A DNA stretch of 64,000 bases, taken from the NCBI GenBank assembly GCA_965223985.1, contig OZ245030.1:2914001-2978000 (forward strand). Direction: 5' to 3'. Shown one piece after another: positions 7,728-17,000 of the stretch (its first letter is position 1; each line of letters starts with the position of its first letter). Below the pieces are notes generated by a model, which saw nothing but the letters and a program-made list of their open reading frames with translations, was not told the origin of the DNA and did no database searches. This DNA is from JAPPKS01 sp963667895 (GTDB lineage Bacteria; Poribacteria; WGA-4E; PCPOR2b). The translations under genes were made by a program, and so were the position numbers.

Positions 7728-8629
7728 CGAATCAGCTTGACCAGTTTGCCATTGACGCGCATCCCATCTTCAAGATAGCGGTGTTCAAGCCACCGTGATT
7801 GTGGTGGGGTGAGCCCTTGTAGTTCCACGGAAAGTCGTTCTCTAAGAATCTCTTTTCTGGGCCGTATTGAGGTGATTTGAAAGTGCCCGGAAACTTCTCG
7901 TCGGATTGTCGCTGGGGCAAGTTTGACTTCACCGGGGAAGGTTTCTACAAACAGGTTCATCTTCATTTCAAAAGCCTGAAAGGAGATACTCAGTCTCTTA
8001 CAAACGAGATTGGCCAAACACCCCAGGTTCGCGTAGCCGGACGTTTTATCCGTCTGGCGATAACTCTCCCCACAGACAGCTTTGAAACGATCTAAAGTGG
8101 GTCGCCCTGCATCCCAATTTCCGCCCCAGTAGAGGAATTCTTCAAAAGGTGAACGGTAGGCATGTCCCACGGATACCGCCCATGTCTGAAATGTATCAAA
8201 GGCAACAAATGTAATGTCATATTTTTCCTTTAAGTCCCGTCCCAAATCCCTTCGAGATTCCTTATTCTGACGTTTAGGAATTTGAATGCTTTTTTCGCAC
8301 TTTAGGCAATCCAGAAAACGTGCGTAAGGCGGATAATTCGCCAATCCTTGATTCATCGGCAACAAATAATCCCCCGAGTCCCAAGCGTGAATAAACTTAT
8401 GATAATTCTCGGTTAAACACAATATATCCTGATTTTGAGCACTCTGAGTCATCCAGCAGGATGCTTCAAAGACCCGCAAGATGTCCCGTACTCGCCGTTC
8501 AAGGTGTTTTATATGTCCTTGACTATTGATGATTTTGTGGAGTGTATCCAGCGAGAGTTCGCTTTCAACCCGATGTGTCTCAATGGCATCGGCAACGAAC
8601 AGTAATTTATTCACAGTGATCGGGTCCAA
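7709..8629 (-). CDS. Conserved-context hypothetical protein, 306 aa
   Basis: I do not recognise a family. The first 90 residues are helical with a probable winged-helix pattern (SLDTLHKIINSQGHIKHLERR). The middle has aromatic-rich segments (GHAYRSPFEEFLYWGG) and the C-terminus is basic with repeated Arg-Glu. Cysteines at CLKC (about 108-111) could bind a metal but have no second pair. It sits between the PIN nuclease gene (3-base gap) and the ATPase gene (19-base overlap) in the TGT-like operon. A DNA- or RNA-binding specificity subunit is one possibility, not shown. Confidence 0.65.
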   Translation of the reverse strand: MDPITVNKLLFVADAIETHRVESELSLDTLHKIINSQGHIKHLERRVRDILRVFEASCWMTQSAQNQDILCLTENYHKFIHAWDSGDYLLPMNQGLANYPPYARFLDCLKCEKSIQIPKRQNKESRRDLGRDLKEKYDITFVAFDTFQTWAVSVGHAYRSPFEEFLYWGGNWDAGRPTLDRFKAVCGESYRQTDKTSGYANLGCLANLVCKRLSISFQAFEMKMNLFVETFPGEVKLAPATIRREVSGHFQITSIRPRKEILRERLSVELQGLTPPQSRWLEHRYLEDGMRVNGKLVKLIRWETLK

Positions 8630-8632
8630 TTT

Positions 8633-9754
8633 TCAGCACTCCCGAATTTCCAGCACGTCGTGGGCAAAGAATCCCCTACTAGCTTGTGAGTAGTAAACGA
8701 GTTCGCATGTGCGAGAACATTCTTTGTTCTCAAGACGAATCGTACTGAAGACTTGTGTCAAGTCCCATAAGAGATAATGTATAGGAGTTAGGACCAGCCT
8801 GTCGTTGTGAGAATCGTACCGAACGGAACTAATCTCTGAAGGCAGAGGTGGAACACCGGTGTAGAGGCTTGCTTGGTTCTCTAGGGTTGCAAGTGAAGCC
8901 ATATCCTTATCCCCGGTAAGAAGATAGACACCTTGGTGAAGCCCGCGATCGCGCTTGAGGTTTTTCACGCTTTCAATAATCAGGCGGTCAATTCTCGATT
9001 CGCCATTTGACTGCCCCAAGTGTTCAGGAAGAGTGGTTAGCACTTCTACAGGCCTCCACTGGCGAATGTGATTCAATTCCCTACTAATGGTTGAAACTTG
9101 TGGTCGCTTTTCGATTACATCACACTTGCTAGGGTGAGGTTCCGCGCCTTCGGCGATTTTTCTCCAGATGTTTTTCAACTCATGTGCCTGCCGCTGTACC
9201 TCAGTCATAACGAAAACAGGAACAACAGTCCAAATCAGCACGTTGGCAAGGGTTTTGTGCAAGAAAGAGGTAACTGCTCTCCGCAAAGCACTTGTATCAA
9301 CCACAAGAATCAGGTAACCGTGTTTTGAAAGTCGCCTCATCACTCGTTGAAATGCCATCTCTGTAGTCTGATTTTCCATCATAAAGAACTCCAGGCGCAA
9401 AAGCCCAGTTCGTACCAAACTGGCGGTAAGTTCATTACGTATGATTCTCCCTGCTCGACGCGCTTGCTTCTCTGGAGATTGCTTGTTGTTTTTTGTCGGT
9501 TTATTTGCTTGTTTGATTTTTTTGAGCAACTCAAGGAAATAGCATTCAATTTGTTCATCGGTAACAGGCCGGAAGGTAAAAGGAAAAATCGGATAATCTT
9601 GCGCGGCGTGCTCGGAGGCGTCAATTGTAAGGTCACCAAGTTTCACATATTCGCTTTCCTTTAGATGCGTGCCATCTGTATAAGAAACTTCCCATTCGCC
9701 CCAGAGTGGGTATTCAGCAATGAACGCATCTAATGTGAGTAAGCGACTATTCAT
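8633..9754 (-). CDS. PIN-domain nuclease-like protein
   Basis: The 373-residue protein has a PIN-type core from about 148 to 290: LILVVDTSAL (D153), FVMTEVQRQ (E185), RIDRLIIESV (D256) and YLLTGDKDMASLA (D282, D284). These are the four acidic positions that bind divalent metal in PIN RNases. The N-terminal 145 residues are an extra domain with a basic stretch (KQANKPTKNNKQSPEKQARR) that may contact nucleic acid, and about 80 residues follow the core. PIN proteins usually cut RNA, often tRNA in VapC toxins, but some cut DNA. It overlaps the upstream 142-residue gene by 4 bases, so it is co-translated within the TGT-like operon and is the most likely effector of that system. Confidence 0.75.
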   Translation of the reverse strand: MNSRLLTLDAFIAEYPLWGEWEVSYTDGTHLKESEYVKLGDLTIDASEHAAQDYPIFPFTFRPVTDEQIECYFLELLKKIKQANKPTKNNKQSPEKQARRAGRIIRNELTASLVRTGLLRLEFFMMENQTTEMAFQRVMRRLSKHGYLILVVDTSALRRAVTSFLHKTLANVLIWTVVPVFVMTEVQRQAHELKNIWRKIAEGAEPHPSKCDVIEKRPQVSTISRELNHIRQWRPVEVLTTLPEHLGQSNGESRIDRLIIESVKNLKRDRGLHQGVYLLTGDKDMASLATLENQASLYTGVPPLPSEISSVRYDSHNDRLVLTPIHYLLWDLTQVFSTIRLENKECSRTCELVYYSQASRGFFAHDVLEIREC

Positions 9755-10179
9755 TCAGAGATTCTCACTTCGTAGTCAGTGTGGGGTTCGTGATTTTGTA
9801 AGATCTCCGTTACAACAGCAGATAAGACTGTACTTGATTTCAACTCCGGCGTGGAAACCCGCTCGGTGACCTCTTCAAGTGTATCCGCAAATTGATTCGA
9901 GGATTCTTCCGTGTCCGGTTGCAACTTTGCGAGTCGAGAAAACACTCGATTTTTTAGCGGATCGGGTAGATAGAGATCGACCTTCTGCGGATTTGATACA
10001 GGTTCCTGGGTTTCAGAATCCATTGAGTCTAACTCTGCCACGGCGTCTGAGAGGCGATTCAAATGAATCACAACATCCCTAAGATCCTTCCATTCCTGAA
10101 AGTCAAACATGGAGAAATCTGCCACAGAATAAGTCTCAATCGTCGTCTTTGTTGAGCGATTAATAACTTCCACTTTCAT
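9751..10179 (-). CDS. Hypothetical small acidic protein of the TGT-like operon
   Basis: A 142-residue protein starting at ATG 10179, which has AGAGGA 6 bases upstream; a longer frame to 10197 is possible. It overlaps the 3' end of the DUF6884-like gene by 20 bases and the PIN gene by 4. The sequence is acidic with a long helical region (DFQEWKDLRDVVIHLNRLSDAVAELD) followed by a serine and glutamate-rich linker. No domain recognised. Such a small acidic partner upstream of a PIN protein could be its inhibitor, by analogy with toxin-antitoxin operons; this is a guess from order alone. Confidence 0.6.
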   Translation of the reverse strand: MKVEVINRSTKTTIETYSVADFSMFDFQEWKDLRDVVIHLNRLSDAVAELDSMDSETQEPVSNPQKVDLYLPDPLKNRVFSRLAKLQPDTEESSNQFADTLEEVTERVSTPELKSSTVLSAVVTEILQNHEPHTDYEVRISE

Positions 10180-10657
10180 CACGGTTCCTCTCAGCAAGAG
10201 TGTGTGGATGCTTTCCCCAAAGCCATTTTTTCAGTTGAGCCTGTTTTTCGCCTATTCGACCGTAAGCAACAAATGATTCGGTACGGGCTGGAACTAAATC
10301 TTGCCAGCCGTCAAATGTCTTCAGGTAGGTCTTTCCGAGCACAAAGCAGATTGAAGCGAAGTTGTCTCGTAGGATATCTGAAAACGTGGTGTTGACCTGG
10401 GGCTGCAATTCAACGACCCGTGACATGTTTATCTTTTGGTCATACCATGCGGTTGGCAAATCCCCCGGGATAAGCCCATAGGCAGCAGATAAGATGTACA
10501 CATCTAGTTGCCTTGCCTGACGTGGACATTCACGAAGAAAACGCCGTAAGACAAAAAATAGCGGACCCTTGTATCTTTCAATGGCAGGTAGCGGTTCGTG
10601 AGAGGTGTGTTTCCGTTGTGAACACGATAGAATAAGTAACCGTCGTTTGTAGTTCAT
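10160..10657 (-). CDS. DUF6884-like protein (ILSCSQRK motif)
   Basis: A 165-residue protein opening with RRLLILSCSQRKH (motif at 9-16), then YKGPLFFVLRRFLRE, a VYILSAAYGLIPGD strand-turn at about 53-66 and YDQKI. This pattern is shared by DUF6884-type proteins and, more loosely, by the CSxRK-bearing core of archaeosine synthase and the YaaA/DUF328 group. I recall a DUF328-type protein acting after DpdA in the bacterial 7-deazaguanine DNA pathway, so its presence in an operon with a TGT-like enzyme is suggestive. It is the first gene of the operon. No strong promoter is visible in 10658-10820, so transcription may also come from the phosphorothioation module upstream. Confidence 0.65.
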   Translation of the reverse strand: MNYKRRLLILSCSQRKHTSHEPLPAIERYKGPLFFVLRRFLRECPRQARQLDVYILSAAYGLIPGDLPTAWYDQKINMSRVVELQPQVNTTFSDILRDNFASICFVLGKTYLKTFDGWQDLVPARTESFVAYGRIGEKQAQLKKWLWGKHPHTLAERNRDESGSY

Positions 10658-10820
10658 AGTGTCTCTATAGGCAAAGGCAAGATAATCAGGAACCGTATTT
10701 TTTGACGAACGCTTTCAAGTCAAAGGATGTCTTGACTTTATACCGAGTCGGGAATTTGCGTCTGTTGTAATTTTTGTAATTCAGTCGAATTAAGCAATTC
10801 CGGTAGACTGAACCGGCGGA

Positions 10821-11735
10821 TTACAATTCACGATAATCCCCTTGAAACACCTCTCTAAAGTGCCAGCCTATGAAATTCGGTTTTGGATAATAGGACTGCC
10901 TTTGCGGAGAGTTAATACCCTTACCGTGAAACTTCATGAGCCATTCCTGAAGGCCCACTGAACCGTGTGCTTCATCTGATACCAGAATTTCTAATTCTTG
11001 GGACAGCGTAAAAGCCCCACGGTCAAATAGTTTGTGGTGTAAAGAACAAAGTGCTAATCCATTGACTGTTTCATTGGGACCACCCGCCTGATGCCATTTG
11101 ATATGTGCTGCCTCCAAGGCAACGGGAGTATTTCCCAATTTTACGTCAAATCCACAGACCGCGCATTTGTATTCGTAAGCTTTCAGGATGCTCAATCTGA
11201 AGTTCGGGTCACGACGTAGCGCGGTAGGAAGCCGAAGCGGTAAATCGAGCGTGTCTATGTGAAAAGAGGATTCTATTCCAGCTTCTTGCAAAATGTCTTT
11301 ATGTAATGTAGGGGGAAAATGTCCATTGAGCAGTAGTTGGATGATTTGAAGAGCCAGCCTAGAATCGCTCTGAAGTTTGTGGAAAATACTATCGGTGAAG
11401 CCTCCTGAAACTTTGTAACAACGCAAATCGCTAACTAAAGCATCCCCACTAGCGGTTAATCTAATCGTCTCGACATGCGTGACCTCCCAAACCTCGTCAT
11501 TCTGTAGCCGCCAAAATGGAAACTGGGTTCCCTGTTTTGATCGCCTGGGCGCAAACTGTTGTAATAATCGCCCAAGGTCCACTTCAATTTCGGCGTACGG
11601 AATGAGGCGGATTCCATTGCGAAGTAGTCTCCCAATGGCATACAGAATCAGCAGAGGCTTGTGAGGTGCTCTTTGCCCGCCGCTACTCCATAGATTCAAG
11701 GTTTCAAATCTCCGAATAATCTCTTCCCTGCGCAT
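10821..11735 (-). CDS. HNH endonuclease resembling phosphorothioate-DNA-binding restriction enzymes
   Basis: A 304-residue protein. The N-terminus (FETLNLWSSGGQRAPHKPLLILYAIGRL) and FPFWRLQNDEVWEV (about 72-85) match the pattern I know from sulfur-binding-domain restriction proteins of the ScoMcrA/SprMcrA type. The C-terminal half is an HNH domain: CAVC (191-194), ALEAAHIKWH (H211), N225, C230, HH at 233-234 and FDRGAF. C191, C194 and C230 are likely structural zinc ligands. Such enzymes cut phosphorothioated DNA. It lies 47 bases downstream of the SspD-like gene, the position usually taken by SspE, so it may be the effector that reads the modification, or cut only foreign modified DNA. The activity is inferred. 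Confidence 0.72.
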   Translation of the reverse strand: MRREEIIRRFETLNLWSSGGQRAPHKPLLILYAIGRLLRNGIRLIPYAEIEVDLGRLLQQFAPRRSKQGTQFPFWRLQNDEVWEVTHVETIRLTASGDALVSDLRCYKVSGGFTDSIFHKLQSDSRLALQIIQLLLNGHFPPTLHKDILQEAGIESSFHIDTLDLPLRLPTALRRDPNFRLSILKAYEYKCAVCGFDVKLGNTPVALEAAHIKWHQAGGPNETVNGLALCSLHHKLFDRGAFTLSQELEILVSDEAHGSVGLQEWLMKFHGKGINSPQRQSYYPKPNFIGWHFREVFQGDYREL

Positions 11736-11782
11736 TTTTCACGCTCTGCTCCTCGGGGCGACCTATTGCAAATTATACAGTG

Positions 11783-12601
11783 TCACAGTTCACAAATCAG
11801 ACACGGCTCCTCATCATCCTCATCATCAAGGACATCACCGAAGATTTCGAGCAACCTACGATTCGGCTGGGACTCCTTTACCCGCGCCATCGCTTTCGCA
11901 TAGTTTTCCTTAATCCCCTTAATCCGTTCTGGATCCGAAAGTTCGTTTAAACTCTCACTTTGACTCCAGGTGTATCTCTCGCCGGTCTTATCATTGGATT
12001 TCTCGTAACCCTTTGCGAGTTCAAAGAGGTCGGGGTGCTTTTCCATCAATCCAACCCATTCCGCTTTGCGTTGGTAGAAGCAGAAGTAGCACCCGGAGCG
12101 TGTCCGCCACTTGTAGTATTCGGGCAAACCGAGACCGCTCTCCTCCAGAATCCGATAGACATCCGTCTCAGTAATACCGTCCTCTTTGAACGGATATTTG
12201 GGCTCTATACTTCGGGTCTCAACATTCTTGAGCGGCTTATAACCGACGCGGTTTTCATCGGCGCGGATGGCGACGTAATTGTATGCCAAATCATCACCCA
12301 CAAATTCCTCAAAGGGTTTGATTTTCAGCAGGCGGGTACACCAACGCACCTGCGCTGATGGAAGCAACCCACCAAAGACCGAGAGCCAGTGGTCAAAATC
12401 ACGATCGGCATTGAGGCGTTCAATTTTCTTTCCCAAGAAGGCTTCCAACCGATCGAGAAATTCATACGTTTCCGGAAGTTCCTTCCCGGTGTCGCAGAAG
12501 GCGTACTCCATCTGCGGAACCTTATCGCGCATGTAGATGGCGAGTGCGGAGCTGTCTTTGCCACCGGAAACCCCTAGGATGTGGCGTCTGTTCTCGCTCA
12601 T
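11783..12601 (-). CDS. sspD: SspD/DndC-like PP-loop ATP pyrophosphatase (PAPS reductase family)
   Basis: A 272-residue protein with the PP-loop SGGKDS at 12-17 and the PAPS-reductase-family layout (FCDTGKELPETYEFL, later RWCTRLLKIKPFEEF). Cysteines in SGCYFCFYQ and the last residues CLICEL could hold an iron-sulfur cluster or carry sulfur. DndC and SspD use ATP to activate the DNA backbone for sulfur insertion. I chose ATG 12601 because AGGAGG lies 5 bases before it; a longer frame reaches 12628. Together with the DUF4007 protein and the large ATPase it forms an Ssp-type set. The cysteine desulfurase is not in the window and could be a housekeeping IscS. Confidence 0.78.
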   Translation of the reverse strand: MSENRRHILGVSGGKDSSALAIYMRDKVPQMEYAFCDTGKELPETYEFLDRLEAFLGKKIERLNADRDFDHWLSVFGGLLPSAQVRWCTRLLKIKPFEEFVGDDLAYNYVAIRADENRVGYKPLKNVETRSIEPKYPFKEDGITETDVYRILEESGLGLPEYYKWRTRSGCYFCFYQRKAEWVGLMEKHPDLFELAKGYEKSNDKTGERYTWSQSESLNELSDPERIKGIKENYAKAMARVKESQPNRRLLEIFGDVLDDEDDEEPCLICEL

Positions 12602-12637
12602 GCACACCTCCTGGTGAGCAGGTTCCACAAATAGAAA

Positions 12638-12820
12638 TTAACTACGGCGAAGTTCTTGCCGAACGCCTTCCAAAAACTCCTCTGCCAAGCCCGTCCCAAA
12701 ACGCTCGGGGTGTTTGCTTTTCTCGTTCAACAACTCTTTCTCATAAGACTTGGGTAAGAAATGCTTTTTGAACTCCACTATTGAGCGAAACGCTCGCTTA
12801 GTCCGCTTTTTCGCTGACAT
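12638..12820 (-). CDS. Small basic protein upstream of sspD
   Basis: A 60-residue basic protein (SAKKRTKRAFRSIVEFKKHFLPKSYEKELL) starting at ATG 12820 with AAGGAGGG 9 bases upstream; its stop lies 36 bases before the sspD start. It has no recognised domain. Length and charge suggest a nucleic-acid-binding or adaptor peptide made with SspD. Confidence 0.55.
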   Translation of the reverse strand: MSAKKRTKRAFRSIVEFKKHFLPKSYEKELLNEKSKHPERFGTGLAEEFLEGVRQELRRS

Positions 12821-12894
12821 GTCTATCGCCCTCCTTGTAGTTTTTTTAGGTTGGGTTAAGTCAACGGCGAAACGCAACCTACGACCTCCCCTAA

Positions 12895-12915
12895 CCCCTC
12901 CTTGGTAAGGAGGGG
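12895..12915. repeat. Palindromic REP-like hairpin
   Basis: CCCCTCCTT (12895-12903), a GGT loop, then AAGGAGGGG (12907-12915): a perfect 9-bp stem. The surrounding text (CCTCCCCTAACCCCTCCTTGG) has the look of the short dispersed palindromes common in cyanobacteria and poribacterial bins. It sits in the 12821-13071 gap, which holds no gene. Confidence 0.6.
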
Positions 12916-13071
12916 AATGAAGATTGAATGAACCGAAAAAGGTTGCGCACCGTTGGAGAGGCGTTTAAGACTATCGCATTCCCTATTCAGTCACTTGATC
13001 CCTTGTCAGGGGGGCTTTTAAGCCTTTTCCAATATTGTATCACGTGTGGATCGGAACGTCAAACTCTGAGT

Positions 13072-13331
13072 TCATACGTTCGGGATGACTCGTTCATACA
13101 TCTGGAACTCAATGCCGAAAGGAAGCGTGATGTCCGATTCCTGTTTGGCGAAGTGCTGCGAAAAATCAATGATCGTGAGCCGATCAACTGTTTGGTATCG
13201 GGGTCAAGACGCAGAATCACATCATTGGAGTGCTCAACGTAGTCTGTGTATTCCGGCTTGCCACGAGTGACGTAAAGAACGTCGGCTTCACGGTCATAGA
13301 AGATTTTCATTCCGTCTTTGTTTCGAATCAT
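13072..13331 (-). pseudogene. DUF2283-family gene with a one-base frameshift
   Basis: The frame starts MKIFYDREADVLYVTRG (DUF2283 pattern; ATG 13310, or 13331 for a longer form) and proceeds to DPDTKQLIG. There it leaves the family pattern, while the other frame continues exactly as expected (TIIDFSQHFAKQESDITLPFG...) to a TGA at 13072-13074. One missing T after the GGC of LIG would explain it. DUF2283 proteins are small and often paired with toxin-antitoxin genes. Whether this is decay or a sequencing indel cannot be told. Confidence 0.8.
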
Positions 13332-13353
13332 GTCCGTGATTTCACGCTAGATG

Positions 13354-13572
13354 TCAGGTTTCACCCCCAGTATCAGGAAGTGACTCTCTGTTTTCTTCGG
13401 TCACTCGAATCAGAAATCGCAGTGCCTCATTCACAGATGCCGCGTTTGGAAACGCCTTGGCAACATCAGGTTCTAAGTGTACAACGAACCTACCATAGCG
13501 CTTTCGTTCAGGTCCAAGCGTCCTCACTTGCAGGTATCTCAAATTATATTCCGGTCGAAGTTCATCTTGCAT
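13354..13572 (-). CDS. Small CopG-like/antitoxin-type protein
   Basis: A 72-residue protein (MQDELRPEYNLRYLQVRTLGPERKRYGRFVV) with LEPDVAKAFPNAASVNEALRFLI at the C-terminus, the ribbon-helix-helix or SVNEAL pattern common in small antitoxin-like proteins. I start it at ATG 13572, preceded by AGAGG; a longer frame goes to 13620. It lies 7 bases after the SspC-like frame and just before the broken DUF2283 gene, with which it probably formed a pair. Confidence 0.6.
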   Translation of the reverse strand: MQDELRPEYNLRYLQVRTLGPERKRYGRFVVHLEPDVAKAFPNAASVNEALRFLIRVTEENRESLPDTGGET

Positions 13573-13579
13573 CGTCCTC

Positions 13580-14056
13580 TTACCCACCATCAATATCTCT
13601 TGTCGATGTCTGGTTTTCAAGTTGCTCCATCAATTTTTGTGAGATGCGTGCGAGAAGAGCGAGGCGGAGTTCTTTATCTCCCGCGGCATCATAGGCGTCG
13701 AAGACTCCCTCAATTTCGCGCTCAATGTATTTTGCTTGTTCCTGGGCAGTTGGAGGTAAAGAAATGACCCGTTCCTGTTCCTTCGCCTTGAGCGTGGTAA
13801 TCCCGACGCGCATCACCTCCCCTGCACTATCAGCACATCCTTCGGATTGCTTTTGTCGCTCAAATGATACGGCTTCAAAGTGGTGAAACTTCCGCGCGAG
13901 TTGGGAGAGGTCCATCTGAAAATGCGTTTTGTCGGCGTCGTTCCAAGATGCTGGGGGTTTTTGACCGACATACGTGCCAATTGCTTCAAGCCAACCCTTG
14001 AAATCAAGCTCCTCGTCACAGACCCTAAGAAAAAAACCCTTAAGTTTTCGTCTCAA
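13580..14056 (-). pseudogene. Probable C-terminal part of the SspC-like ATPase, frameshifted
   Basis: The frame of about 155 codons (LKGFFLRVCDEELDFKGWLEAIGTYVGQKPPASW...) begins where the 1045-residue ATPase ends, overlapping it by 17 bases, and has only a TTG and no Shine-Dalgarno site. Skipping one A in the AAAA run at 14045-14048 joins ...DLTIETK to LKGFFLRVCDEE without interruption, giving a protein of about 1,200 residues. So it is most simply the C-terminus of that ATPase displaced by a one-base insertion. A separate gene is less likely. Sequencing error is possible. Confidence 0.65.
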
Positions 14057-17000
14057 TCGTCAAATCAAGTAACGGTTCGGCTCGCCTATAAAGTTCCAGC
14101 CGAATCGCCTCGCCGTTTCCCTTCAATGAGAACGCCGAAGCTAAAAGTTGTGTAATGGACGCTAGCAAGTCATCATACGCCCGATTTAACTCAGACAATG
14201 TCCTTCGCAGGGAGTTGAAAAACCTTCCCACGGTATTTGGATTCATTTCTTCGAAGGGACCGAAAGCATCAAAACCGAGGGCTTGGGGTAACTGGACAAA
14301 AAGGAGGGTGTCCGGTTCTCGCGCATTGCTTATGGTTTGCCGTAATTCGATTGCTTCGTGGCTTAGTTCCTGAGTGAGCATCGTAAAGCGCGGCAGTTTG
14401 GCAACGAAACGCACGAGTGGTTTGACGACTGCAAGCAGGTTTGGATGTTGCGCGGCGGGAGACGGTTGCGATAGCACTCCCAAGAATTGAGAGAACACCT
14501 CTGATCGAATCCCTGTCATCCGGAAACGCTTGAGTTCAAATTTCTCCGGCGACCTGATTAGCCGCTCAAAAACTGGGATTGAGATATCCGTGACAAAGGA
14601 ACCGTCTTCGTACAATGCGATTTCCGCTTCGTAATGCAGCAAAACTGCGCAGAGTAAGATGGGTAAGGGACCCCGTCTTAGACCGATCGGAGGTTTTTCC
14701 AAACGGTCGTAGAGCTGTGAGATTTGCTGACGCTCTACCTCACAGTCGTCAAGAAACGCCTCAATGGTTGACCAAGTAAAGGAGAGCTTGCTATTGTCTT
14801 CGGATTTTGGCGGGTGAAACCCCCATTCACCAGACACGTTACGATGTATTCCGGTATCCGATAGTAGAGAGAGGTAAACACTCATTTCGGGCGGATAACC
14901 AACTATGCTAAGCTTTTCTTGAACCTCGCATTCGAGCATTGCCTTAATCAACATTCTTCTGGCTCGTGAGGCAGAGTGAGAGAGTTGGCGTTGATTGATG
15001 AGTTCGTTTCGGATGATTGGCGCTTGGTGGTAGACGCAATCGCAGATTCTCGAAAGGTATTCGTTCAGCTCTCGTTTTGAAGCAATCTGTGCTGCATTGC
15101 CGCCATGATACCAAATACATCCTCCTTCGTCCTGCATGGCGATATTTTCTCCAAAGAGGGATGACAATTGATCGGATACGGCTCGTTCTGCCTCCGTTGT
15201 TCGCGCCGCGAGTTCACGCCGCGCTGTCCCATCGCCGGCGAGTTCGGGTGTGTTATCTTCAACCCAGCGCAAGCGCCCCAATTCAAGGACAGCTTCCTGC
15301 AAAAGACCGATAGAACGAGGAATCGCAACGAGTACCTCTTCTCTATCGGCAACCGATGCTTCGGTCGCTTTTTTCACAAGCGTATCGGCTTCAAAGTCGC
15401 TGGCAGGCAGAGCGTAGAGAATTAAACCGTCTGCATCATCTAAAGGCGTTTCGAGATCGGTTTCAAATCCTCCAACATCAGTGTATCGAACCGCGAAATA
15501 TCGCAACGTGCCGGTCAAGAAGAGATGCCGCCGGGCAATGAGGGGATGGGGTGGTAGCAGCACCGAAATGGAAGACGCTAATCGCTGATTTGGGTCGTGC
15601 TGTGCCGTCGCTTCCACGAGGCGTGATTCAATGTCAATATCGCTTCCCTCCCAAAGGGCGTAGGCGTTGTTGTGGCGGCGGTAAATCGCAATCGAGCGCT
15701 TTTCCGATTCTGACAGAGCATGCTCAAATTCTTGAGAGAAAGTATGCGCCCCATCGTCAAGCGCATACCGGAGTAGATTTTTTGAACTCCTCAGATTTAC
15801 GCTCACCTCTCCGACGACACCGAGCAATCCGATGGTTTTGATTAGTTTCACCGTCATCGGCGATGGGTTCGCCAATCGCAAGATTGCGGTCTCAATCCCC
15901 GCCCACTTTTTGCCGTCGCTAGACCCATACAGTCGATTCCCAAGTGCGGTGTTGATGTAATCGTACAAATCAGGGAGCGAGAAGAGAGGTAGACGGTTTC
16001 CATCATAAATATGGTTGACAAGAAAATCTTGGAGAGCGTGCGGTTCGCCGGAGTTGAGCAAGGCAAAGAGGGAGCGTTCGTTTTGCGCGAATCGGCGGAA
16101 AATCGATCCAACAACTAGGGCGACAGTCGGGTGCAGTGGCAAACAGTTTTCAAGAAGGTGGATAAATTCACATTGCTCAAGACCTCGTGGTTTGAGGTCT
16201 AGGGCAACTGCGTCGGAAAGGACTTGGAGATTGGAAAGCTGAAAGGTCGGAAGGCTTGAGGCGTTTGCATCGCCTTCCTTTCCTTGTAGTTGGTCCACCC
16301 GTTCAATCGCATCCCCAATCAAGCGGAGTACCTGCTCTGTCGGTTCCACGAATGCGACATCCTCGAAACGGCCTTGCACTTTCGCCCACTCATCGCGTTG
16401 GGATTTTCCTAATCGCTGTGCGTACCCCTCAAAGGCTTGATGGAGAATCGTCAGCAGGAATAAGGGTGTACCTTCGCTTCTCGCTGCAAACTCCGCGAGG
16501 CTCTGTAGGACGAACACGTCCCCTTGCGACGGGTGTTGAGCTGCATATTCGAGGAACTTCCCAAGCTCATCGACGACCAATATTAGCCCAGCACCGCCAT
16601 CCTCAACAATCTGGCGAGTCGCGGCTTCAAAAAAATCTGTAATCGTGGAAGCTGCGAGCGATGCTCCATCGTCTGCGGATTCCAACAGTTTTTCAATGTC
16701 CGATATTAGTGGAAAGAACTCCGAGCCACTACTTCCGAATTCGGCGAGACCGCCCGCCAATCCACGCAGTAAAGCGAGCGTAATCGGTGCGCGTTCACCA
16801 GAGATGAGGACGGGACAGAATCCTCGTTCCTTCTGCTTGTTGGCACACACGTCGACAAACTGATCCCATAAGAATACATCCCCGCGTTTTAGCAGGTGCA
16901 ACGCGTCGTGCGTTGCTGGTGATTCTGGGTGACCGAGTAGTTTCGCGGCGAAAAGCGCGAACGCTGATTTTCCTGAGCCGTAGGGACCCGTAAGTGACCA

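Noticed and set aside
10686..10820. Open extension of about 44 codons after the HNH gene stop in the same frame
   Set aside because: Chance of such an open run is about one in eight and it has no start or Shine-Dalgarno site; kept as intergenic.
13354..13620. Longer start of the small antitoxin-type gene at 13620
   Set aside because: The ATG at 13572 has a Shine-Dalgarno match and fits the family start.
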